The notes beneath the pieces are model-generated. The model worked only from the letters and a program-made list of their open reading frames with translations. It made no database searches and was not told the DNA's origin. From CAYQSU01 sp964420325 (GTDB taxonomy: Bacteria; Pseudomonadota; Alphaproteobacteria; Rhodospirillales; Defluviicoccaceae): 33,557 nt of DNA. Shown here piece after piece: positions 7,769 to 15,921 of this stretch. The number at the start of each line of letters is the position of its first letter. Position 1 is the stretch's first letter. The position numbers and the translations under genes were made by a program. Location: contig CAYQSU010000036.1 of assembly GCA_964420325.1 (NCBI GenBank), positions 1 through 33,557 on the forward strand, written 5' to 3'.

Positions 7769-8518
7769 ATGAAGGTCCTCGTCGGCGTCAAGCGGGTCAT
7801 CGACTACAACGTCAAGATCCGCGTCAAGGCGGACCAGAGCGGCGTCGAGACCGCCAACGTCAAGATGTCCATGAACCCCTTCGACGAGATCGCCGTCGAA
7901 GAGGCGGTGCGGATGAGGGAGGCGGGAACGGCGACGGAGGTGATCGCCGTCTCGATGGGCGCGCCGGCGTGCCAGGAGACGATCCGCACCGCGCTCGCCA
8001 TGGGCGCCGACCGCGGCATCCTGGTGCAGACGGATCAGGAGCTGCAGCCGTTGGCGGTCGCCAAGCTGTTCAAGGCGCTGGTCGACCGCGAAACCCCCGA
8101 CCTCGTCATCCTCGGCAAGCAGGCGATCGACGACGATTCGAACCAGACCGGACAGATGCTGGCGGCGCTCCTCGGCTGGCCGCAGGGCGCGTTCGCCTCG
8201 AGGCTCAGCCTCGGTGACGGCAAGGCGACCGTGGTGCGGGAGATCGACGGCGGCCTCGAGACCCTCGAGGTCAGGCTGCCGGCGGTGCTCACCGCGGACC
8301 TCCGCCTCAACACGCCGCGCTACGCGTCGCTGCCCAACATCATGAAGGCGAAGAAGAAGCCGATCGAGGTCATCACCTCGGCCGCTCTCGGCGTCGACGT
8401 CGCGCCGCGGCTGAAGACGCTGAAGGTGGTCGAGCCGCCGAAGCGCCAGGCCGGCGCCAAGGTCGGGAGCGTCGCGGAACTCGTGGAGAAGCTGAGGAAC
8501 GAAGCGAAGGTCATCTGA
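7769..8518 (+). CDS. etfB: Electron transfer flavoprotein beta subunit
   Basis: A 249-residue beta subunit of ETF, which with EtfA takes electrons from acyl-CoA and related dehydrogenases and passes them to ETF:quinone oxidoreductase. The N-terminal MKVLVGVKRVIDYNVKIRVK, the MSMNPFDEIAVEEAVR stretch, and the AMP-site region QAIDDDSNQTGQ are all typical. The recognition-loop region LRLNTPRYASLPNIMKAKKK, which docks onto dehydrogenases, is complete. ATG7769 has GGGAG three bases upstream. The TGA overlaps the etfA ATG (TGATG), which fits equal production of the two subunits. Confidence 0.97.
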   Translation: MKVLVGVKRVIDYNVKIRVKADQSGVETANVKMSMNPFDEIAVEEAVRMREAGTATEVIAVSMGAPACQETIRTALAMGADRGILVQTDQELQPLAVAKLFKALVDRETPDLVILGKQAIDDDSNQTGQMLAALLGWPQGAFASRLSLGDGKATVVREIDGGLETLEVRLPAVLTADLRLNTPRYASLPNIMKAKKKPIEVITSAALGVDVAPRLKTLKVVEPPKRQAGAKVGSVAELVEKLRNEAKVI

Positions 8519-9450
8519 TGAGCGCTCTGGTCATTGCCGAACACGACAACAGGACCCTCAAGCCGGCCACGCTGAACACGGTGACCGCCGCGGCGGCACT
8601 CGGCGACGTCGCCGTGCTCGTCGCCGGCAAGGACTGCCGCGCCGCCGCCGAGGCCGCGGCCAAGGTGGCCGGCGTCGGCAAGGTGGTGATGGTCGACGCC
8701 GGGGCCTACGAGCACCCGGTCGCCGAGAGCCTGGCCGATCTGGTCGCCGGCCTCGCCTCCGGCTACGCGCACCTGCTCGCCCCGGCGACCACCTTCGGCA
8801 AGAACCTGATGCCCAGGGTGGCCGCGCTTCTCGACGTCGCCATGCTGTCGGACATCAGCGCGATCGAGAGCGACGACACCTTCGTGCGGCCGATCTACGC
8901 CGGCAACGCGCTGGCGACGGTGAAGAGCGCAGACCGGGTCAAGGTCGTCACCGTCCGCGCCACCGCCTTCGAGAAGGCGGCCGAGACCGGCGGCGCCGCC
9001 GCCATCGAGGAGGCGCCGGCGGCGGCGGACCCGGCGCTCACCCGCTTCGTCGGCCAGGAGCTGACCAAGAGCGAGCGGCCGGAGCTGACGAGTGCCAAGA
9101 TCATCGTCTCCGGCGGCCGCGGCATGGGCAGCGGCGACAACTTCAAGCTGATCGAAGCCGTCGCCGACAAGCTCGGCGCCGCGGTCGGCGCCTCGCGCGC
9201 CGCGGTCGACGCCGGCTTCGTGCCCAACGACTACCAGGTCGGCCAGACCGGCAAGGTGGTGGCGCCGGAACTCTACATCGCCGTCGGCATCTCCGGCGCG
9301 ATCCAGCACCTGGCGGGCATGAAGGATTCCAAGGTGATCGTCGCCATCAACAAGGACGAGGAGGCGCCGATCTTCCAGGTCGCCGACTACGGCCTCGTCG
9401 CCGACCTGTTCAAGGCGCTGCCGGAGCTCGCTCAGGAGCTGGACAAGTAG
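8518..9450 (+). CDS. etfA: Electron transfer flavoprotein alpha subunit
   Basis: A 310-residue alpha subunit that binds the redox-active FAD of ETF. The C-terminal FAD domain is complete: SGGRGMGSGDNFKLIE, VGASRAAVDAGFVPNDYQVGQTG, PELYIAVGISGAIQHLAGM and VAINKDEEAPIFQVADYGLV. The N-terminal domain pairs with EtfB. The start overlaps the etfB stop by one base. A 3-hydroxybutyryl-CoA dehydrogenase gene follows 30 bases later, pointing to use in acyl-CoA oxidation or hydroxybutyrate metabolism. Confidence 0.97.
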   Translation: MSALVIAEHDNRTLKPATLNTVTAAAALGDVAVLVAGKDCRAAAEAAAKVAGVGKVVMVDAGAYEHPVAESLADLVAGLASGYAHLLAPATTFGKNLMPRVAALLDVAMLSDISAIESDDTFVRPIYAGNALATVKSADRVKVVTVRATAFEKAAETGGAAAIEEAPAAADPALTRFVGQELTKSERPELTSAKIIVSGGRGMGSGDNFKLIEAVADKLGAAVGASRAAVDAGFVPNDYQVGQTGKVVAPELYIAVGISGAIQHLAGMKDSKVIVAINKDEEAPIFQVADYGLVADLFKALPELAQELDK

Positions 9451-9480
9451 GGCCGGGGCCGATCAGCCGGAGCCGGGGAA

Positions 9481-10356
9481 ATGACCATCTCCAAGATCGC
9501 CGTGATCGGTGCCGGGCAGATGGGCACCGGCATCGCCGAGGTCTGTGCGCTTGCCGGCTACGCCCTCTATCTCGTCGACGTCTCCGAGGAGAAGCTCGGC
9601 AAGGCGGTGGCGACGGTCCGGGAGGAGCTCGACCGGCGCGTCGAGCGCGGACGCCTGAAGGCGCAGGACGCGGCGAGCGCGATGGCCCGCATCACCACCG
9701 GCCTCGATTACGAGGGCGTGCGCGACTGCCAGATCGCCATCGAGGCGGCGGTCGAGGACGAGGGCGTCAAGAGGGAGATCCTCCGCCACCTGTGCGCAGC
9801 CCTGCCGGCGGACGCGATCATCACCACCAACACCTCGACCCTGTCGGTGACTCGCCTCGCCGCCCAGACCGACCGCGCCGGCCGCTTCATGGGCACCCAT
9901 TTCATGAACCCGGTGCCGCGCCTCGAGCTGGTCGAGCTGATCCGCGCCATCACCACCGAGGAGGAGACCTTCCGGACCGTCCGCGAGTTCGTGATCTCGC
10001 TGGGCAAGACCCCGGTCGCCGCCGAGGACTTTCCGGCCTTCGTCGTCCACCGGATCCTGATGCCGATGGTCAACGAGGCGATCTACGCGCTCTATGAGGG
10101 AGTCGGCACGGTCGAGAACATCGACACCGCGATGAAGCTCGGCACCCACCATCCGATGGGCCCCCTCGAACTCGCCGACTTCATCGGCCTCGACACCTGC
10201 CTCGTCGCCATGCACAACCTGCACGAGGGCCTCGCCGACACCAAGTACCGGCCGTGCCCGCTCCTGGTAAAGTACGTCGAGGCCGGCTGGCTCGGCCGCA
10301 AGGCGGGGCGCGGCTTCTACGACTATTCGGGGCCGAAGCCGGTGCCGACGCGCTGA
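9481..10356 (+). CDS. hbd: 3-hydroxybutyryl-CoA dehydrogenase
   Basis: A 291-residue NAD(P)-dependent dehydrogenase that interconverts 3-hydroxyacyl-CoA (mainly C4) and acetoacetyl-CoA. The N-terminal Rossmann fold has IGAGQMGTGIAEVCALAGY. The catalytic region shows THFMNPVPRLELVEL with the active-site His, and ITTNTSTLSVT. The C-terminal helical domain has FPAFVVHRILMPMVNEA and ends with GRKAGRGFYDYS. Single-domain length agrees with Hbd/PaaH-type enzymes and not with the large FadB fusion. It follows etfA on the same strand and is probably in its operon; GGAG lies upstream of the ATG. The direction of the reaction in vivo is not shown by sequence. Confidence 0.95.
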   Translation: MTISKIAVIGAGQMGTGIAEVCALAGYALYLVDVSEEKLGKAVATVREELDRRVERGRLKAQDAASAMARITTGLDYEGVRDCQIAIEAAVEDEGVKREILRHLCAALPADAIITTNTSTLSVTRLAAQTDRAGRFMGTHFMNPVPRLELVELIRAITTEEETFRTVREFVISLGKTPVAAEDFPAFVVHRILMPMVNEAIYALYEGVGTVENIDTAMKLGTHHPMGPLELADFIGLDTCLVAMHNLHEGLADTKYRPCPLLVKYVEAGWLGRKAGRGFYDYSGPKPVPTR

Positions 10357-10403
10357 GCGGGCGAGCCGCCGACGGCCCCCGCTCGAAGCCCGCCCGATTT
10401 CGC

Positions 10404-10434
10404 TTGAAGCCCGGAAGGCGGTCTGTGATAGGTT
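10404..10434 (+). promoter_or_regulatory. Possible promoter of the olsB-like gene
   Basis: TTGAAG (10404-10409) and TAGGTT (10429-10434) lie in the 130-bp gap before the acyltransferase. The 19-base spacer is longer than ideal. The gap suggests a separate transcript from the etf-hbd genes. Confidence 0.35.
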
Positions 10435-10486
10435 AGCGCTTTGCCGGAAAGCGGGCTCAACCCAGGGCGACGGATCGGTTGTTCCG

Positions 10487-11314
10487 ATGGCACTTGCCGA
10501 CAACAGGCAAGATCAGGGCGAGGTCGAGCCGCTGCGCTTCAACACGTTCCTGGTGCGGCTCGCCCGGTCAGCGGACGAGATCGACGCCGCTCAGGCCTTG
10601 CGCTATCGCGTCTTCTACGAGGAGATGACGGCGGCGCCGTCGCCCGAGATGAAGTCTCGGAAGCGCGATTTCGACGCCTTCGATCCGATCTGCGACCACC
10701 TGCTCGCCATCGATCTCGAGGCCGGCGAAGGGGCTAGCAAGGTCGTCGGCACCTACCGCCTGCTTCGCCGCTCGGTCGCCGTCGAGCACGGCGGCTTCTA
10801 CTCCGAGCAGGAGTACGACCTGTCGCAGCTCCTGCGCCACCCCGGGGAGATCGTCGAGCTCGGGCGGTCCTGCGTCGATCCCGACTACCGCAGCCGCGGC
10901 GTCATGCAGCTGCTGTGGCGGGGCCTCGCGGCCTATGTGCTGCACCACCAGATCGACGTCCTGTTCGGCTGCGCGAGCTTCCCCGGCACCGAGCCGGACG
11001 CGATGGGCGAGGCCTTGTCGTATCTCCACCACTACCATCTGGCGCCGCGGGGGCTGCGCCCGCGGGCACTCGACCGCCTTTACGTCGAGATGGGCCGCAT
11101 CCCGCGCTCCGGACTCGACGTGCAGTCGGCGGTCCAGGAGCTGCCGCCGCTGATCAAGGGCTATCTCCGCCTCGGCGGCTTCGTCGGCGACGGCGCGGTG
11201 GTCGACCACCAGTTCAACACCACCGACGTGTGCATGATCGTCAAGACCGATCAGGTGACCAAGAAGTACGACCGCCACTACCGTCGGACCGTCGGCGACC
11301 AGGCCGCGGCCTGA
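10487..11314 (+). CDS. olsB: GNAT-type N-acyltransferase, OlsB-like (ornithine lipid synthesis)
   Basis: A 275-residue acyltransferase of the hemolysin-like GNAT family that includes OlsB. OlsB moves a 3-hydroxyacyl group from acyl carrier protein onto the alpha-amino group of ornithine to give lyso-ornithine lipid. Typical segments are AQALRYRVFYEEM near the N-terminus, VGTYRLL, EIVELGRSCVDPDYRSRGVMQLLWRGLAAY and LFGCASFPGT. An OlsA-like acyltransferase follows after a 2-base gap, supporting the ornithine lipid reading. The family also has members annotated only as hemolysin-like, so the substrate is inference. Ornithine lipids replace phospholipids when phosphate is short. Confidence 0.82.
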   Translation: MALADNRQDQGEVEPLRFNTFLVRLARSADEIDAAQALRYRVFYEEMTAAPSPEMKSRKRDFDAFDPICDHLLAIDLEAGEGASKVVGTYRLLRRSVAVEHGGFYSEQEYDLSQLLRHPGEIVELGRSCVDPDYRSRGVMQLLWRGLAAYVLHHQIDVLFGCASFPGTEPDAMGEALSYLHHYHLAPRGLRPRALDRLYVEMGRIPRSGLDVQSAVQELPPLIKGYLRLGGFVGDGAVVDHQFNTTDVCMIVKTDQVTKKYDRHYRRTVGDQAAA

Positions 11315-11316
11315 CC

Positions 11317-12120
11317 ATGCGCGTCTCGCGCCTGAGGGGCGCGCTGCGGCTCATCGTGCTGGCGCTGATGACCGCCGTCGCCCTGCCCGCCTACGCCCTC
11401 TGCCTCGGCCCCTTGCGGCGGGGCCGCCGATCGATCCAGGTGCTGTGGTCGCGCCTCGCCTGCCGTCTCGTCGGCCTCCGGCTCCACGTCTCCGGCGAGG
11501 TGCATCGGGGCGAAGGGACCCTGTTCGTCGCCAATCACGTCTCCTATCTCGACATGCCGGTGCTGGCCCAGCTGATCGAGGCGCGCTTCGTCGCCAAGGC
11601 CGAGGTCGCCGGCTGGCCGCTGATCGGCGCCATCGCCAGGGTCACCGGCACCGTCTTCGTCAACCGGTCCGCCGCCGAGGTGCGGGCCCAGCGCCGTGAG
11701 CTGAGAAGACTGCTGGCCGCCGGCGAGAGCCTGATCCTGTTCCCCGAGGGCACCAGCACCGACGGCAGCGCGGTGGCACCGTTCAAGCCGGCGCTGATGG
11801 ATGTGGCGGCGGGCGAGGACGGCCTCGATCCCGTGGTGCAGCCGGTGTCCGTGGCCTACCCGCGCGCCCGCGACGGAACGCCGCTCACCGGTGCCTCGAC
11901 GGCGCTCTACGGCTGGTACGGCGACATGACGCTGGTCCCCCACCTCGTCCGCGTCGCCGGCCTGCACGGCGCCGAGGTCGACGTGCGGTTTCATGCGCCG
12001 GTGCGCGCCGGCCAATTCGCGAGCCGCAAGGCGCTCGCCGCCCACTGCCAGGCCGCGGTCGCCGAGGGCGTCGCCGCCGCGCATGCGGGCGGGCGCATGC
12101 GCCCGGCCGCCGCCGAGTAG
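11317..12120 (+). CDS. olsA: 1-acyl-glycerol-3-phosphate/lyso-ornithine lipid O-acyltransferase, PlsC/OlsA-like
   Basis: A 267-residue membrane-associated acyltransferase. An N-terminal hydrophobic helix (about 11-29) is followed by the PlsC domain with catalytic NHVSYLD (His74, Asp79) and substrate-binding FPEGT (142-146). Next to the OlsB-like gene it most likely adds the second acyl chain to lyso-ornithine lipid. Many OlsA enzymes can also make phosphatidic acid, so PlsC activity is the alternative. The start lies two bases after the preceding stop, so translation is probably coupled. Confidence 0.85.
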   Translation: MRVSRLRGALRLIVLALMTAVALPAYALCLGPLRRGRRSIQVLWSRLACRLVGLRLHVSGEVHRGEGTLFVANHVSYLDMPVLAQLIEARFVAKAEVAGWPLIGAIARVTGTVFVNRSAAEVRAQRRELRRLLAAGESLILFPEGTSTDGSAVAPFKPALMDVAAGEDGLDPVVQPVSVAYPRARDGTPLTGASTALYGWYGDMTLVPHLVRVAGLHGAEVDVRFHAPVRAGQFASRKALAAHCQAAVAEGVAAAHAGGRMRPAAAE

Positions 12121-12156
12121 ACCCGGCTCCCGTCGCCGCCCGCCGGAAGGCCGGGT
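12121..12156. terminator. Inverted repeat between convergent olsA-like gene and ccrM
   Basis: ACCCGGC (12121-12127) pairs perfectly with GCCGGGT (12150-12156), with a smaller CCGG/CCGG hairpin inside. It begins one base after the olsA-like stop and lies 9 bases from the end of ccrM. A bidirectional terminator is likely, though T-tracts are lacking. Confidence 0.4.
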
Positions 12157-12164
12157 CGGGCGCG

Positions 12165-13244
12165 TTACTGCAGCTCGGCGCGCAGCCGCTGGCGGAAGAC
12201 GTCGATCGAGACCAGCCGGCCGTCGACCTCGGCGCACCAGAACTGCCAGCCGTTGCAGGCCGGCGCCCTCTGCACGTGCGCCGCCACCTTGTGGATCGAG
12301 CCGCGCACACCGTCGGTGGCGAGCGTGCCGTCGGCGGCGACGCGGGCGGCATAGCGCCGGCGCTCATCGTAGAGGGTCTGGCCGGGCTTGAGGTAGCCGC
12401 GCTCGAGGACCCAGCCGAACGGGATGCGCGGCTCGTCGCGGCGCTTCGGCGTCGCCATCAGGCCCACGTCCGCGCACGCATCGATCGCCGCGAGCCGCGT
12501 GCGCGCAAGGTCGACGTAGGCCGGATCGCGCTCGATGCCGAGGTAACGACGGCCGAGCCGCTTGGCGACCGCGCCGGTGGTGCCGCTGCCGAAGAACGGA
12601 TCGAGGACGAGATCGCCGGGGTCGGTCGACGCGAGGATGACGCGGTGGAGCAGCGCTTCCGGCTTCTGGGTCGGATGCGCCTTGCGGCCGTCGAGCTTGA
12701 GCCGCTCGGGGCCGGTGCACAGCGGCAACAGCCAGTCCGAGCGCATCTGCAGCTCGTCGTTGAGGTTCTTCATCGCCTCGTAGTTGAAACGGTGCCGGGC
12801 GCCGCGCTCGCGCGCGCACCACAGCAGCGTCTCATGCGCATTGGTGAAGCGCCGCCCGCGGAAATTCGGCATCGGGTTCGACTTGCGCCAGATCACGTCG
12901 TTGAGGATCCAGTAGCCGAGATCCTGGAGGATGGCGCCGATGCGGAAGATGTTGTGGTAGGTGCCGATCACCCACAGGCTGGCGTGGGGCTTGAGCAGGC
13001 GCCGCGCCCTCCGGAGCCACTCGGCCGTGAACGCGTCGTAGGCGGCGAAGCCGTCGAAGCGGTCCCAGTCGTCGTCTACGCCGTCGACGCGGCTGTTGTT
13101 GGGCCGCAACAGCTCGCCCTCGAGCTGGAGGTTGTAGGGCGGGTCGGCGAACACCATGTCCACCGACTCCGCGGGCAGGGACGCCATCACCTCGATGCTG
13201 TCGCCGAGGATGACGCGGTCGGGCTCGAGAGCGGAGGCGCGCAT
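12165..13244 (-). CDS. ccrM: Cell-cycle DNA adenine methyltransferase CcrM (GANTC)
   Basis: A 359-residue beta-class N6-adenine methyltransferase that methylates the A of GANTC and controls cell-cycle genes in alphaproteobacteria. The catalytic motif DPPYNL (34-39) precedes the SAM motif FGSGTTG (218-224), the order of beta-class enzymes. The FRIGAILQDLGYWILNDVIW and KSNPMPNFRGRRFTNAHETL segments closely follow Caulobacter CcrM as I recall it. The C-terminal ~85 residues (GSIHKVAAHVQRAPACNGW and flanks) form the DNA-binding domain specific to CcrM and absent from most restriction methylases. No restriction gene is nearby. ATG13244 lies only ~7 bases from the predicted -10, so the mRNA could be leaderless. 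rnhB lies just upstream on the same strand, a conserved arrangement. Confidence 0.96.
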   Translation of the reverse strand: MRASALEPDRVILGDSIEVMASLPAESVDMVFADPPYNLQLEGELLRPNNSRVDGVDDDWDRFDGFAAYDAFTAEWLRRARRLLKPHASLWVIGTYHNIFRIGAILQDLGYWILNDVIWRKSNPMPNFRGRRFTNAHETLLWCARERGARHRFNYEAMKNLNDELQMRSDWLLPLCTGPERLKLDGRKAHPTQKPEALLHRVILASTDPGDLVLDPFFGSGTTGAVAKRLGRRYLGIERDPAYVDLARTRLAAIDACADVGLMATPKRRDEPRIPFGWVLERGYLKPGQTLYDERRRYAARVAADGTLATDGVRGSIHKVAAHVQRAPACNGWQFWCAEVDGRLVSIDVFRQRLRAELQ

Positions 13245-13250
13245 GGCGCG

Positions 13251-13310
13251 AACATGGAAGAGTCGCGACTCGGCGTCAAGAATGAAGTGGATTCAAAGGC
13301 TTATCGAGTC
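13251..13310 (-). promoter_or_regulatory. ccrM promoter region with four GANTC sites
   Basis: On the minus strand TTGACG (13274-13279), a 17-base spacer and CATGTT (13251-13256) are candidate -35 and -10 boxes. The spacer contains the perfect 12-bp palindrome GAGTCGCGACTC (13260-13271), made of two GANTC sites. Two more lie at 13290-13294 and 13306-13310. The local sequence is AT-richer than its surroundings. Methylation-sensitive autoregulation, as known for Caulobacter ccrM, is the natural reading. Confidence 0.6.
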
Positions 13311-13946
13311 TCGCCAATCTACATCTTGTGGTTCTTGGATCTGCTCATCCCAGATCTTGCGCACCGGCGCGAAGCTCCGGCGATGGTGGGGGGTCGGCCT
13401 CAGGCGTTCCAGCGCCCGGCGATGCTCCGCCGTTCCGTAGCCGGCGTTCCGTTCCCAGCCGTAGCCGGGATGCAGCCGGGCGAGATCGGCCATCAGGCGG
13501 TCGCGCCACACCTTGGCGACGACGGACGCGGCGGCGACGGAGAGGCTGCGTGCGTCACCGCCGACGACGCAGCGGACGGGACACGCAAGGGCCGGCGCAC
13601 GGTTGCCGTCGACGAGGGCCGCATCGGGACGAACGGCAAGACCCGCGACGGCGCGGACCATGGCCAGCATGGTTGCCTCGAGGATGTTGAGGCGGTCGAT
13701 CTCCGCGACCTCCGCCCGGCCGAGGCCGACGAAGGCGGCGCCGCGGATCAGCGGCACCAATGCCGCGCGGCGGGCCGGCGCGAGCTTCTTGGAATCGTCG
13801 ACGGCCGCGAGCAGCGGAGCGAGATCCGCGCCCGGGCGGAGCACGACGGCGGCGGCGACCACCGGCCCCGCCCACGGCCCGCGTCCGGCTTCGTCGACCC
13901 CGGCGACGAAGCCGCCCAACTCGTCCTCGAGGCAGAGATCCGGCAT
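13293..13946 (-). CDS. rnhB: Ribonuclease HII
   Basis: A 217-residue RNase HII that cuts RNA in RNA-DNA hybrids and starts removal of misincorporated ribonucleotides. Active-site motifs are GVDEAGRGPWAGPVVAAAV, DDSKKL, LVDGN and the SLSVAAASVVAKVWRDRLM segment; the acidic catalytic set is complete. ATG13946 is chosen because homology begins there, although the frame is open further upstream. Its stop is 48 bases before ccrM, and the last codons overlap two of the GANTC sites. The ccrM-rnhB neighbourhood is typical of alphaproteobacteria. Confidence 0.95.
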   Translation of the reverse strand: MPDLCLEDELGGFVAGVDEAGRGPWAGPVVAAAVVLRPGADLAPLLAAVDDSKKLAPARRAALVPLIRGAAFVGLGRAEVAEIDRLNILEATMLAMVRAVAGLAVRPDAALVDGNRAPALACPVRCVVGGDARSLSVAAASVVAKVWRDRLMADLARLHPGYGWERNAGYGTAEHRRALERLRPTPHHRRSFAPVRKIWDEQIQEPQDVDWRDSISL

Positions 13947-14025
13947 CGTGCGGTTATGCCGGCCGGCGAGAGGCGGCGCAAGCCGGGCGACGGGAGCTTG
14001 GGCGTCGACGGCCGGTCCGCGAGGA

Positions 14026-15126
14026 TCACGCGCGGTCCGGGAACAGGTCGAGCTGGCCGCCGTCGGGCGACGGCCGGAAGCGGCCGGCATCGAGCGGCGC
14101 CTCGGCGGCGCGACCTTGGTTCAGGCCGAGGCGCGCGCAGGCCAGCCGGAACCGCTTCTCCAGGAGTTCGGCGTAGGGGCCGCTGCCGGTCATGCGCACC
14201 CCGAAGGCCGGATCGTAGAGGGCGCCCGAGCGGCAATCACGGAGCCGGGCCAGCACCCGCTCGGCCTTCAACGGCTCGTGCGCCCGCAGCCACGCTTCGA
14301 ACAGCTCCTTCAGCTCGAGCGGCAGGCGGAGCAGGATGTAGCCCGCGCGCGTCGCGCCGACCTCCGCTGCCGCGGCCAGAATGCGCTCGAGCTCATGGTC
14401 GTTGACGAAGGGGATCATCGGCGCCGCCATCACCGAGACCGGCACGCCGGCGTCGCTGAGCGCACGGATGGCCTCGAGCCGCCGCTTCGGCGATGCCGCC
14501 CGCGGCTCCAGGGTGCGGGCGAGCCGATGATCGAGCGTGGTCACCGAGATGCCGACGGAGGCGAGCCGCTGATCCGACATCGGCCGCAGCAGGTCGAGAT
14601 CGCGCAGCACGAGGGCGGACTTGGTGGCGATCGCGACGGGATGGCGGTAGCGGCACAGCACCTCGAGGATGCTCCGGGTGATCCTGCGGACGCGCTCGAC
14701 CGGCTGATAGGGATCGGTGTTGGCGCCGAGCATGATGGTCTCGGGACGGTATCCGGGCCGGCTGAGCTCCCGTTCGAGGACGGTCGCGGCGTTGACCTTG
14801 GCGGTGAGCCGGCTCTCGAAATCGAGGCCGGGTGAAAGCCCGAGATAGGCATGGGTCGGCCGGGCGAAGCAGTAGACGCAGCCGTGCTCGCAGCCGCGAT
14901 AGGGGTTGATGGAGCGGTCGAAGGGAACGTCCGGCGACCGGTTGCGCGAGATGATGGAGCGCACGGTCTCGTCGGTGACGACGGTGGCGAGCGGCGGCGG
15001 AGACTCCTCGTCCGCCTCGGTCAAGCCGTCGGCGACCGCATGGCGTGTGCAGGGCTCGTACCGACCGGTCGGGTTGCCGATGGCCCCCCGCCCCTTCCGC
15101 GGCCGCGGCCGGATCTCGTCCTCCAT
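14026..15126 (-). CDS. Radical SAM protein, PA0069 / SplB-like family
   Basis: A 366-residue radical SAM protein. The cluster-binding motif is CEHGCVYC (Cys79, Cys83, Cys86), preceded by DRSINPYRGC. The following FARPTHAYLGLSPGLDFES is a hallmark of the PA0069 family. This family is related to spore photoproduct lyase (SplB), but members in non-sporing bacteria have no proven function; DNA repair is only a guess. The N-terminal ~45 residues are basic, then acidic and Pro-rich, and probably disordered. The gene lies 79 bases before rnhB on the same strand and diverges from the glycosyltransferase genes. Confidence 0.9.
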   Translation of the reverse strand: MEDEIRPRPRKGRGAIGNPTGRYEPCTRHAVADGLTEADEESPPPLATVVTDETVRSIISRNRSPDVPFDRSINPYRGCEHGCVYCFARPTHAYLGLSPGLDFESRLTAKVNAATVLERELSRPGYRPETIMLGANTDPYQPVERVRRITRSILEVLCRYRHPVAIATKSALVLRDLDLLRPMSDQRLASVGISVTTLDHRLARTLEPRAASPKRRLEAIRALSDAGVPVSVMAAPMIPFVNDHELERILAAAAEVGATRAGYILLRLPLELKELFEAWLRAHEPLKAERVLARLRDCRSGALYDPAFGVRMTGSGPYAELLEKRFRLACARLGLNQGRAAEAPLDAGRFRPSPDGGQLDLFPDRA

Positions 15127-15242
15127 GGCCGCAGCCTAACCGCCGGTCTGGAACATTTCAAGAACATATGCGCGCCGGCCGGAGATCTCTTTCCTTTGTC
15201 GGCGTCCGCCGCTATCACCCGCCCCCGACGACGGATGGAGCG

Positions 15243-15920
15243 ATGCTCTCGATCATCATTCCGACGCTGAACGCCGCCTCGACGCTCGCCGCCACGCTGG
15301 CCAGCGTCGGGTCGGGCGCGGGGGAGCGGTCCTGCGAGATCGTGGTCGTCGACGGCGGCTCGACGGACACGACGCCGACCGTCGCGCGCGCCGGCGGAGC
15401 CCGGGTCGTCGAAGCGCCGCGGGGTCGCGGTCGCCAGCTCGCGGCGGGGGCCACCGCATCCGGCGGCGACTGGCTGCTGTTTCTCCATGCCGACACCCGG
15501 CTCGACGCAGGCTGGCCGCGGACCGTGACGGCGTTCATCGCCGAGCCGGACAACCTGGACCGCGCCGGCTACTTCCGCTTCGCCCTCGACGACGGCGCCC
15601 GGGCGGCGCGCTGGCTCGAGCGCGCCGTCCTCTGGCGCAACCGCACCCTCGGGCTGGCCTACGGCGACCAAGGGCTCCTGATCGGTCGCGCCTTCTACGA
15701 CGCTCTCGGCGGCTATCGGGACCTCCCGTTGATGGAGGACGTCGATCTCGCCCGCCGCATCGGCCGACGCCGGCTGGTGATGCTGGGCGCGGCGGCGACG
15801 ACCTCCGCCGACCGCTACCGTCGCGAGGGTTACGTTCTCCGACCTCTGCGCAACCTCCTCTGCCTCGCACTCTACACGGTCGGCGTCCCGACCCGGATCG
15901 TTGCCGCTCTCTATCGCTGA
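15243..15920 (+). CDS. Family 2 glycosyltransferase, TIGR04283 type
   Basis: A 225-residue GT-A glycosyltransferase of the small family labelled 'transferase 2, rSAM/selenodomain-associated'. The nucleotide-sugar site shows LSIIIPTLNAASTL, VVVDGGSTDTT and the metal motif region FLHADTRL. A later LMEDVDLARRIGR segment is the usual ED-containing acceptor/base region. It is paired with the TIGR04282-type gene (one base between them), as in many genomes. The name refers to neighbours that are absent here, since the adjacent radical SAM is of another family. Acceptor and product are unknown. ATG15243 follows GGAG. Confidence 0.88.
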   Translation: MLSIIIPTLNAASTLAATLASVGSGAGERSCEIVVVDGGSTDTTPTVARAGGARVVEAPRGRGRQLAAGATASGGDWLLFLHADTRLDAGWPRTVTAFIAEPDNLDRAGYFRFALDDGARAARWLERAVLWRNRTLGLAYGDQGLLIGRAFYDALGGYRDLPLMEDVDLARRIGRRRLVMLGAAATTSADRYRREGYVLRPLRNLLCLALYTVGVPTRIVAALYR

Positions 15921-15921
15921 G

